The notes: a model not told the origin generated them from the sequence alone. A stretch of DNA of 64,000 bases from Rhodocytophaga rosea (GCF_010119975.1 NZ_CP048222.1:2067501-2131500), one strand, 5' to 3'. Counted from the stretch's first letter, positions 7,434-18,114 are shown. Program-made: numbers and translations.

Positions 7434-9755
7434 ATGAAAAAATTACTTTTGATAAGCCTGTTTATGATCGTTCGCTTCTCTGCCCTTATGGCGCAGCAGC
7501 AGTACTACAACTGGCAAATTTCGGCAGGCATTGGTGCCATGGGCTATTCCGGAGACCTGAGCTATAAAGTAAGTTCGGCCAAAGTTAACTTCCCGGCTTA
7601 CCGGCTGTCTGTGGGTAGAAATATCAGTCCGTCACTGGCCATCACGCTACAGGGAATGTATGGGCAGATATCAGCCAACGACCGGGCGAGAGACTGGCAT
7701 GGCAATGTACAGACAAATAATCCTAATTTCTCCAGGGCACTTAATTTCCAGACAGATATCCGCAGTGCCGACCTGTTGCTGAGCTATCGTCTGAATAATG
7801 GCATGGTATTAAGCAAACATGCATTTTTTGCACCTTACCTTTTTGCAGGTATTGGTCTTACCAACTTTACTGTATTTGGTGATCTGTATAACGAGTCCGG
7901 ACAAAAATATTATTACTGGTCTGATCAAACTATACGTAACCAGCCACAACAACCGGCAAACATAAATACAGCCCAGGTTATTTCGCAAGACGGCCGGTTT
8001 GAAACCAATTTAACCAATCTGGCTACTGAAAAAACCTATCCTACTACGGTGTGGAGTATTCCAGCTGGTGCAGGCGTAAACCTGCGGATTTCAGACAGGA
8101 TAAGTGCCAATATACAAGCCGGTGCCAGTTTTGCTTTTTCAGGTTACCTGGATGATGTAAACGGAAATTACCGGAATGAGTATACAACGCCTCAGCAGGC
8201 GTATGCGGCCAATCCATCGGGTATCATCAGCGGGAGCCGGGGCAATAACAAAAATGATGTGTATTTGTCTGCGTTCGTTTCGCTGGCATATCACTTTAAT
8301 TTCAAAAAGAAAGCGTTTCAAACGCCACTTGTATATACTGGCTATTCTTCTCCCCAGCCTCTTGCTTATGAAAATGATGCAAGCCAGCCGGATGATCCGT
8401 TGCCTGCCATACAAAATGCTCCAGCAATTACAAATCAGATTACTCCACCAGTAACACCGCAAGCGCCTGTACAGGCCGAATTGCAAAAAACCGGTCAGGA
8501 ACCCACGAAACAAACTGTAGACATTAACTTACGGGTAATTGTAGAAAATGGAAAAACAAGCGTTGATACGATACAAATTCCTGTTTCATCATCGAATCCT
8601 ACCCAGAGAATCTATACAGATAATATAAGCAGTACCAAAATTTTGTACGATAGCACAAATATCAGGCTAACAGACACATCACTGCCTCTGCAAAACAGAC
8701 AGTCAATCGTTCCGCAGGACAATTCACTGCGCCAGGAAATGAACCTGATGCGGCGGGAACTGGATTCTTTAAAATCAGTTCGGCAAGTACCTGTTCCAGG
8801 ATTGATGTACACCGATTCTATACAGCCCGGCAGACAGGTTGAAACGACACAGGCTTTACGAAACAATAACCCTGTTGCAGCCGGCGAAAATACCCGAATA
8901 AGGGCTTTAGAACAGGAAGTTGAAAGTTTACGGAACAGCCTGGAAAGAGAACGGACATTGAATACCAATGCCCGTACAACACCGCCTCAAGTGATCATCA
9001 GGGAAACACCAGTAAATAATTATGACCGCCGACCAGCTACCGGACTTTCTGTGGGTGTGCCTTTAATCCAGGAAAAGAATTATAGCAAAGAAGAACTTAG
9101 TGCCCTGAAAACAGAAGTTAGCAGTATTCAAACGCAGCTCGATAGCCTGCGGGCGCAAAAACAAATAGCACAGGATACAACCGTTGACTCCAGAATAGAT
9201 TCTCTGATGACACTGATTAACCGGATTGAGCGCCTGAATACCTCTGCCAGCAACAGTTCCCCCTCTCCTGCTAACAATACAATAATGGGAAATGATACAA
9301 CCGCCCGCCAGCTTATAGATTCGCTACAAGTGCAAATTGCCGGTTTAAATCAATCTCTGGCATCAGCTCAGGCAAAAATGGCAAAAGAGATGGATAGCCT
9401 GTCTAGTGGAGTGCCTTTATCGGCCCTGGGCAGTACAGTTATTTACTACGATATAAATGTTTCCAAGCTGAACAGTAATGATCAGCAACGCTTGTCTTTT
9501 CTGGGACGAAAGTTACAGGCCGATCGTTCGGTATTGCTGCATATTAAAGGTTTTACCGACCAGACTGGAAATACGGCATATAATTTAGCCCTTTCCCGGA
9601 AAAGAGCGGAAAATGTAAAAAATTATCTTGTTTCCCAGCTGGGCATCCCTCCTGAACAAATCCTGATCAATTATTTCGGACAGCAAAAATCGTCCTCCTC
9701 TGGAAAAGATAATCCCTATGATAGAAGAGTAGAACTGGAATTATTCCGCGAATAA
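7434..9755 (+). CDS. OmpA-family outer-membrane protein with N-terminal barrel, coiled coil and peptidoglycan-binding domain
   Basis: The protein has 773 residues. A signal peptide (ending LMAQQQ) is followed by about 270 residues of alternating strands typical of an outer-membrane beta-barrel (GAMGYSGDLSYKV, RADLLLSYRL-type strands, closing SAFVSLAYHFNF). Residues 300-420 are rich in Pro, Gln and Thr and probably extended. Residues about 420-645 hold heptad-like segments (MNLMRRELDSLKS, RALEQEVESLRNSLERE, EISSIQTQLDSLRAQ-type) that predict a coiled coil. The last 110 residues are an OmpA_C domain: FTDQTGNTAYNLALSRKRAENV and the closing NPYDRRVEL supply the Asp and Arg that bind meso-diaminopimelate. 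It most likely anchors the outer membrane to peptidoglycan. The long coiled coil is unusual for OmpA proteins and could span the periplasm. Confidence 0.88.
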   Translation: MKKLLLISLFMIVRFSALMAQQQYYNWQISAGIGAMGYSGDLSYKVSSAKVNFPAYRLSVGRNISPSLAITLQGMYGQISANDRARDWHGNVQTNNPNFSRALNFQTDIRSADLLLSYRLNNGMVLSKHAFFAPYLFAGIGLTNFTVFGDLYNESGQKYYYWSDQTIRNQPQQPANINTAQVISQDGRFETNLTNLATEKTYPTTVWSIPAGAGVNLRISDRISANIQAGASFAFSGYLDDVNGNYRNEYTTPQQAYAANPSGIISGSRGNNKNDVYLSAFVSLAYHFNFKKKAFQTPLVYTGYSSPQPLAYENDASQPDDPLPAIQNAPAITNQITPPVTPQAPVQAELQKTGQEPTKQTVDINLRVIVENGKTSVDTIQIPVSSSNPTQRIYTDNISSTKILYDSTNIRLTDTSLPLQNRQSIVPQDNSLRQEMNLMRRELDSLKSVRQVPVPGLMYTDSIQPGRQVETTQALRNNNPVAAGENTRIRALEQEVESLRNSLERERTLNTNARTTPPQVIIRETPVNNYDRRPATGLSVGVPLIQEKNYSKEELSALKTEVSSIQTQLDSLRAQKQIAQDTTVDSRIDSLMTLINRIERLNTSASNSSPSPANNTIMGNDTTARQLIDSLQVQIAGLNQSLASAQAKMAKEMDSLSSGVPLSALGSTVIYYDINVSKLNSNDQQRLSFLGRKLQADRSVLLHIKGFTDQTGNTAYNLALSRKRAENVKNYLVSQLGIPPEQILINYFGQQKSSSSGKDNPYDRRVELELFRE

Positions 9756-9790
9756 ACAGGCATAACTTATCAAAAAATATTATTTTCCTG

Positions 9791-9822
9791 ACCCCTGCAT
9801 AGATTAACGTTTATGCAGGGGT
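9791..9822. terminator. Intrinsic hairpin after the OmpA-type gene
   Basis: ACCCCTGCATA pairs with the inverted copy ending at 9822 around a 10-base loop, a GC-rich 11-bp stem about 35 bases after the stop. The following T-tract is short (TTAAT), so termination may be only partial. Confidence 0.65.
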
Positions 9823-9954
9823 TAATACTGTGAGGCCTTAGTGTACCGGCATATTACAAACGTATATACTTACACCTTGCCCAATAGCCTCATCAACAAA
9901 ATAGATGATGGCTACATTGAATAAAAGGTATAATCTATTCAACAGTTATTTCTG

Positions 9955-11258
9955 CTAAAGACGGACCGGATGAGTATCTCTGATTAAATATAAGTATAGT
10001 AAGGCTCCAAGAATAGCAATTCCACAAAGTGAACCGATAATAGGTGCAGATAGCCATAACAAAGCATAACCTGATAGATAAGCGCCAGCCACATCACAAA
10101 AATTTACCAGCGACATATAAGTAGTAAACTGGGAACCTTCAATGCCTTTGCGGCAAATGAACATTAACATCGGCATCGCAGCCACACTAAAACTAGGGTC
10201 GAACAGGTAATAAATCAACAAACCCACCGAAGACACCGATACGTTTCTCCATAATGCGGATAGTGAATTAAATACAAGCATATAGCAACTGATAATAATC
10301 ATTATGGTTATCAGCATTTTGTGTGTTCCCAATCTATCTGTCAATAATCCGCTTATAATGATGATGAGTATACTTCCCATCAGCACATAAGATCCGCTTA
10401 GGGTAGACAAATAGGTATCCGTCCAGTGGAGTTTCTGAATGAGATGTACATTAAATGCCCGGATAAAAATACTCAGACTGGTGTATACGCATATAATCAC
10501 GGCAAAAATGGGTAAGCTTGATTTGCTGAAAATAGCTTGAAACAATTCTATAAATACATTGCCTAGCTTTTGTTCAGGTAAGCCTTGGTTGGTCTCAGCT
10601 TTTCCCTGAGAAAATTTCCAAAGGAGCGCATCTGTTTTTTTCTCCCGGATAAAAAAGTAATAATGGTAAAGACGCCTAAGAAAACGGATTGTAAGAGGGC
10701 AGCTTCAAAAAATCCGAAACTGTGCATCACAATGGCCATTATTCCTGCACCCAGAGAAGTGCCAATCAGCATTCCGCCACGCATACATGCATTTATCCTA
10801 CCCCGGTCTGTTACTGGTGTCATACTTATGGCCATAGCATCTACACTGGCATCTTGTAAGGAAGCGAACATACTATGTGCAAAAAAACTAAAAGACAGTA
10901 ATTCTACCTGTTCAACCGGACTTTTCACCAGCAGCAAAGCCAGAGATGCAATAAAGGATAGCACTTGGGAAAATAATATCCATGGCCTGCGTTGCCCCAG
11001 AAGAGAGTGCTGAAAACTATCGATAAAAGGGCCCCACAAAAATTGCAATGACCAGGGAAGGCCAACAATAGCAACAAATTTACCCACAGCCTGTGCCGAT
11101 TGACCCTCTGCAATCAAATAATTAGCTATGGCTGTTAAGGCGAATCCGGCTGGCACGCCTTGCATCAGATATAAATAAAAGAAAACGATGCAACGCAACA
11201 CTTTGCTTTCACTCAATACAAGCTTGTCTGCTATAATGGATTTGCTGTTGTTTTGCAC
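9955..11258 (-). pseudogene. MFS transporter (AmpG/sugar-carrier-like), interrupted by one -1 frameshift
   Basis: Two minus-strand frames make one 12-helix major-facilitator carrier. The first runs from a GTG at 11258 (AGGA upstream) for 231 codons to a TAG at 10563 and holds the N-terminal helices (LYLMQGVPAGFALTAIANYL, GPFIDSFQ, GQRRPW). The second covers 10545-9955 with the C-terminal helices. The join is recovered by a -1 shift at seven A's (T's at 10635-10641): one extra A gives GRKKTDALLWKFSQGKAETN running into LPEQKLGNVFIELFQ without a stop. The heptamer is read as A-AAA-AAA, a classic slippery site, so recoding is possible, but a homopolymer error or a recent mutation is simpler. The helices and the GQRRPW motif point to an AmpG-like or sugar:H+ carrier. 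It lies 89 bases after the haem/LRR gene and may belong to that operon. Confidence 0.8.
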
Positions 11259-11347
11259 GTAAATGTTCCTGCCTTGCTGTTTGCCTATTAAGCTTAACCA
11301 AAAGCAGGAAGCATTGTTTGTGGATTTTATAGCAGATTATATTGGTT

Positions 11348-13507
11348 TTACTCCATCGATACTTCATCAACAAAAATCCAGGCTTTGGACTTTTTCTGGA
11401 GGGGATGCCAGGCTGGGAGGTTGATGCTATTTTTAGCAATCAAACGAATAGATGTGAGTGGTTGTTTTTCGAAATTTGCCAGTAATAAACCTTTGGAAGA
11501 AGGCCGTTTCTCTTTCGGAAAATCAGATTTAAGCACGGCGAGTTTTTTCAGCGAATTTTTACTGGCTCCGCCCCATACTTCTATTGTTACAGGCGGCATA
11601 ATCGCTTTGTCTATATCTTCCAGGTAACTGACAGTGAGTTGAGACAATGTCTGGGGAGAAGCAAGCGCAAAATCTACCTGCATATCTTTTCCCAGATAGC
11701 CCAGGTATTCTTTATCATCATTGTCGAGACTGCCCCATTTGCCATCCAGCAGCGTAGTGTCCATTTTAGCCTGGTATTTGGGATCTGGTTTTGTTTCCAG
11801 ATAAGCTGCTTCTGGCCGTATACCTAATTTGAGTAAGGAATAGGTAGACACTTCACTATTCTTCCAGCCATCCATTGCCGCCATCAGCTTTAGGTAACTG
11901 GTTTTAGTTACTTGTAAAGGTCCTTTATATAGCGACGAAGTTGTAGTCGGTTCAGTGCCATCCAGCGTATAAAAATATTGTACTTTGCCCCTGGATAATT
12001 TTACCTCAGCTGTGGCATGCCCACGAAAAAAGGTACTGTCAATTTTGCACTGGGGTATCGTTAACTGGGCATAATACATACTATCACTCAGATTCAGCTT
12101 AGTATTATAAATCTCCAGCGCAGGTTTGGCTTTTTTTATAGCGGCAATCTGTTTTTCGTCTACGTTTGTGTTATAAAGAAAAAGTTTCTTCAATTGTTTT
12201 AAACCAGCAATCAATTCTAATGTGGCTGTAGTAATATGAGTACCAGACAAGTTCAGGCTTTCCAGGTAAGGCAAGTTAGTAAGATACTTAATACCCTCAT
12301 CTCCAATCGCATTATTCTGCAAATGCAATTTTTGCAAATGTGGAAACTCACTCAGCGCTTTCAGGTCACTGTCTTTCACATTGGTATTTCCCAGATCAAT
12401 AGATACCACCTGTTCCCTTACTTCTTTAAGTTCGCTTACATCCTGAGGTGTAAAATTATTGCGGCTTCCCAGAAAAACAGCTACATAGGGTTTGGTCGCC
12501 GACAGTTGCTGAACAGTGCGGTAAGGGGTATTTAAGTCTTTCAGTTCATCCTGGTCGGCAAATGAAATATTGAGCAGATCCATTCCTGTTCTGGGTTTAA
12601 ACCGCGATGCCATCAATGGATGAATACTATCCACTTTAGGTAGATTCACATATTGTTCATTCACTTTTGCGCCACTATTGATCCACCAGCCAATGAGGGT
12701 AATCTCCTCAGAATCGAGCTGCTGTTTGCCTTTCGGGGGCATATGTAATGAATCTTCCATCGGCAGCAACGCATACTTGTATAACAAACTTTTTCCGGCA
12801 TCGCCTGCCACCATTACATCTTTGCTTTCGCCGCCTTTTACCACAGATTCATAATCGGTTACGACCAGTTCGCCTTTTGCTTTATTGGTATTGTGGCAGG
12901 AAGAACACTTTTCATTCAGAATTGGCTGGATTACATCCCGGAATACCAGGGCACTATCCGGATTTTCAATTACAATCGCCTGAGTAGCAAACTGCTTACG
13001 TAAGGGTTCTGTTAAAAAGCCTTTGCCATGTGTAATTTCGGCACCCAAATGTCCGGTAACAATGAGTGTAGCAGCACAAACCAGCAGCGAAGAATAGTAT
13101 ACAGCAGAAGGTTGCTGCCGCAGCCAGATCAGTAAGCCAGACATCAGCGAGACCAGGGTGCCTGTCCATTTATGTCAGTTAATTTCTGCACCCTGATACC
13201 CTCCTTCCTTATACAGAAAAAAACCAAACAAGGCTGTAAGGGCAGCACACAAGGCGGATATGGTAAAAAGTATTGTACTAGCCTCTTTTAATGCCACATT
13301 TTCCGGTTGTTTCCGCACGAAAAACCAGTCGAGGAACAGGCTGATAAAAATAAGGGCAATCGGAAAATGAAGCAGTAAGGGATGCATTCGCCCTGCTACC
13401 TGTAAAAACGCAGGCAAGGCTACTTTGTCTTCGAAAGCCAGCAGAAACAGTAATAATATATTCAGGAACCAGACGAGATTTACACTTATTTGTCGGAATT
13501 GATTCAT
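11348..13507 (-). pseudogene. DUF2231 membrane domain + cytochrome (PSCyt1) + LRR + chitobiase-C-like protein, interrupted by one in-frame TGA
   Basis: A single frame runs from 13507 to 11348 with one stop, TGA at 13177-13175. The first 110 residues have membrane helices with HPLLLHFPIAL, the hallmark of DUF2231. After the stop the same frame continues HKWTGTLVSL and the rest of the membrane domain (VTGHLGAEITHG). Then come a cytochrome motif CSSCH (residues 80-84 counted from the internal ATG at 13144), a PPKGK loop, a leucine-rich-repeat segment (about 225-345), a chitobiase/FN3-associated domain (YFYTLDGTEPTT) and a discoidin-like end. Relatives have Trp at the stop position, before HKW, so a single G-to-A change explains it. 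Both halves are otherwise intact. It is probably an inner-membrane-anchored periplasmic haem protein. Readthrough, a sequencing error and true loss all remain open. Confidence 0.8.
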
Positions 13508-13571
13508 TCAGGCTTACTAATTGTACTATTTATAAATTCTAATCTTTACTATTCATTTAACATGATTTACC

Positions 13572-14048
13572 TCACCATAAGTAGTTTAAAAAGGCATCTG
13601 AATGATAAAATTGTATTTTAAACTTTCTGTTAGCAGGAGGAAAAAGTGGATTTGTTTTAATTAATGTCCAATATTGATAATCAATATCTACATATTCATC
13701 TAAGTATTGATCTTTTACTATAAGTGTATCTGTCTTCCAAACTCCATTTAATAGATTACCAACTTTCATAAGGTATTTACCTTCAGGAATTTGTTTTGAA
13801 CAATGAAATCCTGAATTTGGCTCTATTATTTGATGTAAAATGGTATCCTGGTTAAGAATAATGGAACACTCTATTTTTTCAGCGTTAGCAAAATGATTAT
13901 CTATTGTAAAATAGGTTTTTCTTGGCACCTCGAAACCTGTTAGTATTATACCAGACAGAAAAATGATTATAAACTGGCAAAATAACAGAATAGTGAGATC
14001 GGCCTTAAACTTATATTTCTCTCTTTCTCTTTTACTTCTCAGGGCCAT
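13572..14048 (-). CDS. Hypothetical membrane-anchored protein, AT-rich orphan
   Basis: The protein has 158 residues. A basic N terminus (ALRSKREREKYKFK) is followed by one membrane helix (about 17-40, LTILLFCQFIIIFLSGIIL), a positive-inside anchor. The remaining 115 residues are beta-rich and would lie in the periplasm. I recognise no family. It is embedded in the haem-protein operon, 41 bases after the DUF1501 gene and 64 bases before the DUF2231 gene, but its base composition is visibly richer in A and T than both neighbours, which suggests a later insertion into the operon. Function unknown. Confidence 0.65.
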   Translation of the reverse strand: MALRSKREREKYKFKADLTILLFCQFIIIFLSGIILTGFEVPRKTYFTIDNHFANAEKIECSIILNQDTILHQIIEPNSGFHCSKQIPEGKYLMKVGNLLNGVWKTDTLIVKDQYLDEYVDIDYQYWTLIKTNPLFPPANRKFKIQFYHSDAFLNYLW

Positions 14049-14089
14049 TTTTCACAGATTACCAGTTAAATTTTTATATTCTTAAAAAA

Positions 14090-15541
14090 CTAAGCCAATA
14101 TTCCCTTTACAACATGGCCGCTTACATCGGTGAGGCGGTAACGTCTGCCCTGGTGTTTGAAAATCAGTTTTTCGTGATCATAGCCAAACAAATGCAGAAT
14201 GGTAGCCTGAAAATCGTGTACATGCACCGGATCTTTTATAATGTTATAACCGAACTCATCGGTTTCTCCATAGGTAATACCCGGTTTGATACCGCCTCCG
14301 GCCATCCAGATGGTGAAGCAACGTGGGTGATGATCCCGGCCATAATCGTCGGGTTTATAAGTTCCCTGGCAGTAATTCGTCCGGCCAAATTCTCCACCCC
14401 AGATCACCAGTGTTTCATCGAGCATTCCCCGGTTTTTCAAATCCTGAATCAATGCGGCGGAAGCCTGGTCTACGTTTTTGGCAAAACGGCGGGTAGTTCC
14501 CGGTAAATCGGTATGTGCATCCCAGCCCATGTGATATAGTTGTACAAACCTCACTCCCCGTTCTGATAATCTTCTGGCAAGTAAGCAATTAGCCGCAAAA
14601 GTGCCTGGCTGCATGGAATCGGCTCCGTATAATTTAAACGAACTTTCCGGTTCATCCGAAAAATCAGTTACCTCTGGCACGGACGTCTGCATGCGGTAGG
14701 CCATTTCGTACTGAGAGATACGGGCAGTAATTTCCGGGTCACCGAATTCTTCCTCCTGCATATGGTTTAACGTAGCCAGATGATCCAGCATTTTCCGACG
14801 GCTCAGCGAATCGGTTCCATCCGGGTTTTGAAGGTACAATACCGGCTCATGTCCGGAACGCAACTGCACGCCCTGGTGAATAGAATCTAAAAATCCATTT
14901 CCCCAGATGCGGGAAGCCAAGGGCTGAATATCACCTTGTCCCCTCGACAACAATACGCAGAAGGCAGGCAGGTTTTTGTTTTCACTACCTAAGCCATAAC
15001 TCAGCCACGAACCCATACTTGGGCGGCCAGGCTGCTGGTTGCCAGTCTGGAAGAAGGTAACAGCCGGATCGTGATTGATGGCTTCGGTATGCATGCTTCG
15101 GATAATACAGATATCATCTACCACTTTAGAGGTAAAAGGCAGCAATTCACCCAGCCAGGCACCACTCTGTCCATGCTGGGCAAAATCAGCAAATGAGCCG
15201 ATTAGCGGAAATGACTTCTGAAAGGCGGTCATGCCGGTAAGCCGCTGCCCCATACGTATAGAGGCTGGCAGTTCCTGCCCATGCATTTTTCGCAGAAGCG
15301 GTTTATGATCGAACAATTCCAGCTGTGAAGGGGCTCCACTTTGGAAAAGATAGATCACCCGTTTGGCTTTTGGCGCAAAATGAGAGACCCCGGCAGGCAA
15401 CTGGTCTTCATCTGGTTTGCCACTGAATAAATCCGGCACTAACAACGAACCCAGCGCCAGACTTCCAACCCCGATACTTGCCCTGGACAGGAAAGTACGG
15501 CGGTTCATATTTAATGCACTCTTGAGAATTTCAACAGACAT
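14090..15541 (-). CDS. DUF1501 protein (sulfatase-like fold) with Tat-type signal
   Basis: The protein has 483 residues. The N terminus has a twin-arginine signal (NRRTFLSRASIGVGSLALGS), so it is exported folded. Typical DUF1501 elements follow: KRVIYLFQSGAPSQLELFDHKP near residue 60, SWLSYGLGSEN, RGVRFVQLYHMGWDAH and WGGEFGRTNYCQG, ending with DHHPRCFTIWMAGGGIKPG and a HDFQATILHLFG segment. The family is related to alkaline-phosphatase/sulfatase folds, though no member of this type has a firmly known reaction. In planctomycetes, verrucomicrobia and Bacteroidota it is almost always encoded next to a PSCyt1-DUF1549-DUF1553 protein, as here with a 12-base gap. An internal start (MNRRTFL) 33 bases in is possible. 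Confidence 0.9.
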   Translation of the reverse strand: MSVEILKSALNMNRRTFLSRASIGVGSLALGSLLVPDLFSGKPDEDQLPAGVSHFAPKAKRVIYLFQSGAPSQLELFDHKPLLRKMHGQELPASIRMGQRLTGMTAFQKSFPLIGSFADFAQHGQSGAWLGELLPFTSKVVDDICIIRSMHTEAINHDPAVTFFQTGNQQPGRPSMGSWLSYGLGSENKNLPAFCVLLSRGQGDIQPLASRIWGNGFLDSIHQGVQLRSGHEPVLYLQNPDGTDSLSRRKMLDHLATLNHMQEEEFGDPEITARISQYEMAYRMQTSVPEVTDFSDEPESSFKLYGADSMQPGTFAANCLLARRLSERGVRFVQLYHMGWDAHTDLPGTTRRFAKNVDQASAALIQDLKNRGMLDETLVIWGGEFGRTNYCQGTYKPDDYGRDHHPRCFTIWMAGGGIKPGITYGETDEFGYNIIKDPVHVHDFQATILHLFGYDHEKLIFKHQGRRYRLTDVSGHVVKGILA

Positions 15542-15552
15542 AGCTTCAGCGT

Positions 15553-17884
15553 TTAAGACTTACTAATGGTTTCATCCAGATTATAGATAATGCTTACTAC
15601 GTGCATCAGCGCCGCACATTCAACTTGGTCTAACGTTTCCTTTTGAGGGTAAGCACCTACTTTCAGCAGCTTTCTGGCAAGCGAAGGATCTTTCTTAAAG
15701 CGGGCTTGCTCTTCACTGTAACTTGCCATCAGGACTTCTATCTCTTTCGATTGTGGTTTTCGTATCACAATTTTGCGGAAAGCTTTTTCGATTTTCTGCT
15801 CTGTAGAAAGTGATTTTTCTTCCAGTAACTGCGAAGCCAGCACCCTGGAGGCTTCCAGTACCTGCGGATCATTGAGTAAATTAAGGGCTTGTAAAGGCGT
15901 ACTGGTGCGCACCCTGCGGACTTCACAAATCTCTTTCATGGGTGCATCAAAAATGAGCATCGAAGGTGGCGGAATGGTTTTGCGCCAGTAGGTATACAAA
16001 CTACGCCGGTATAGTTTTTCATCTTTGTCAACAATGTATTCTGTTTCGCCCCGTCCTTTGCGGCCTACAGCTATAGCTTCCCATATCCCTTCCGGCTGAT
16101 ACGGTTTTACGCTGGGGCCACCCATTTCAGGATTCAACAAGCCACTGGAAAATAAAACATTATCCCGGATCATTTCTGTATTGAGGCGGTAACGGAAACT
16201 ACGGGCCAGCCAGGTATTATCCGGATCGGCTTCCCGTAATTTTGGAGAAGTGGCTGAAGACTGCTGATACGTTGCCGACATCACCATTTTTTTGAGCATG
16301 TATTTCATATCCCAGCCTTTTTGCCGGAATTCTACGGCCAGATAATCAAGTAATTCGGGATGAGAAGGCAGGTTTCCCTGATTGCCAAAATCCTCAGAAG
16401 AAACGACCAGACCTTTGCCAAACATTTCCTGCCAGAGCCGGTTTACCATTACCCTGGCTGTAAGCGGATGTTTCGGATCAAACAGCCATTTCGTTAATTC
16501 CAAGCCGGTTGGTACCATACATGGTAGAATCGTAGGGAAGAATGGCAACTGGTGTATTAGGCCGCACCTCTACTTTCGTAGGTTTGTCGTATTCGCCCCG
16601 GTCCAGCACGAATGTTTTGCGGGGTTCATCATCACCCATCACCATTACGGTTACAGTATCTTTAGCACCAATGGTTTTGCCATTGATGAATTTTAATACA
16701 TCGTTCAGGTCAGACTGGGTAATGGTGATATTAGGTTTGGGCAGTTCGCCATAATTGATCAGGCCTTTTTCTTTTACTTGGTTAAAAAAGGAATAAATTG
16801 AATAAAAATCCTTCTGGAGAATAGGATCATATTTGTGATCATGGCAACGGCTGCATTCCACACTTACACCCAGAAAAGCCTTTCCAAAAGTATTGGTCCG
16901 GTCTACTACATATTCGGTGCGGTACTCTTCAGGAATCACACCACCTTCCTGGGTGATTTTATGGTTGCGGTTAAAACCACTGGCCAGTATCTGCTCTTTT
17001 GTCGCATTGGGTAAGAGATCACCGGCTAATTGCCATGTTACAAATTGATCGTAAGGTAAATTTTTATTGAAGGCATGAATTACCCAATCCCGCCAGGGCC
17101 ACATCACCCTGGGCAGATCATCCTGGTAGCCATGCGAATCGCCATACCGGGCCACATCCAGCCAGTAATTGGCCCAGCGTTCGCCGTAGGCCGGAGAAGC
17201 CAGCAACTGGTCTATTACTTTTTCAAAAGCTTTGGGAGATTCATCCTGTAAAAAAGCATCTACCTGCGTCATAGTAGGTGGAAGACCAGTCAGGTCAAAG
17301 CTTACCCGGCGGATGAGCCTTTCTTTATGGGCGGGGTCATTCGGCTTTAGTCCTTTTTCTTTGAGCTTTGCAAAAATAAAACGGTCAATTTCATTATGTT
17401 CCCAGCCATCGGGTGATGGTTCAGGAAGCGGCGATTGTTGAGGGGGAATAAATGCCCAGTGTTTTTTATATTCAGCGCCTTGCTCGATCCATTTTTTAAG
17501 TATTTCTTTTTCGGGTTCACTCAGTTCCAGATTTGATTCTACAGGCGGCATCCGAAATTTTGGGTCTTCAGCAAAAATCCGTTTGAGCAGCACACTCTGG
17601 GCTACATTGCCCCGCACAATGGCAAAAGCATGCGGATCGGATTTTAAGGCCATTAATGCGCCCTCTTCGGTGTCGAGCCGCAAGCCAGATTCCCGTTTAT
17701 TAGCATCCGGACCATGGCAGGCAAAACACTTATCAGACAGAATGGGCTTTACATGATAATTAAAGTCGATTTTACCTGAATTAGCAGCCAACGGGAGCGT
17801 AGTCTCCTGAGAATTTTTTAAACATCCTTGCCACAGGATAGCACTTACAAAAAAGAGGAGAATAAATATTTTAACTGGCTTCAT
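15553..17884 (-). pseudogene. PSCyt1-DUF1549-DUF1553 haem lipoprotein, interrupted by one frameshift
   Basis: The first frame (17884-16478) starts with a lipoprotein signal (LWQGC, Cys21). It has the cytochrome motif CFACHGPD (C53, C56, H57), then DUF1549 (DRFIFAKLKEKGL, RRVSFDLTGLPP, ERWANYWLDVARYGDSHGY, and the conserved CSRCHDHKYDP). It runs out of frame after GTNRLG. The second frame (to 15553) carries DUF1553 (LTKWLFDPKHPLTARVMVNRLW, WRKTIPPPSMLIFDAP, STPLQALNLLNDP). Removing one A of the AA at minus-strand 16499-16498 joins them as NRLG-LTKWLF exactly as in relatives. The whole protein would be about 776 residues, the normal length for the family. It is a periplasmic lipoprotein probably involved in oxidising or desulfating complex glycans with its DUF1501 partner. 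The lesion may be an assembly error. Confidence 0.83.
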
Positions 17885-18114
17885 AGTGGCTGGAAGTTTT
17901 AGCTACATATTTTCGGTGAAAGCCGTTAAATATACACTTTTTTAAGTTTTATTTGGACATTTGATATACAATAATTTTCTAAATATGTAATAGTCAGAGG
18001 AATAATTATTAATTAGAGAGGCTATGTAAATTGATGCAAACGTTTGAGGAAATTTAGAAAACAATTAAATAAAATCAACTAAGATACCTTGTTCCGAGAA
18101 TTTTGTTAGCTTCA

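Noticed and set aside
10585-11013. 142-codon plus-strand frame inside the MFS gene
   Set aside because: It is the antisense shadow of a membrane protein gene on the minus strand.
13140-13180. Recoded UGA as Trp (alternative genetic code)
   Set aside because: All other genes use TGG for Trp and end normally at TGA, TAA or TAG. A single internal TGA cannot support a changed code.
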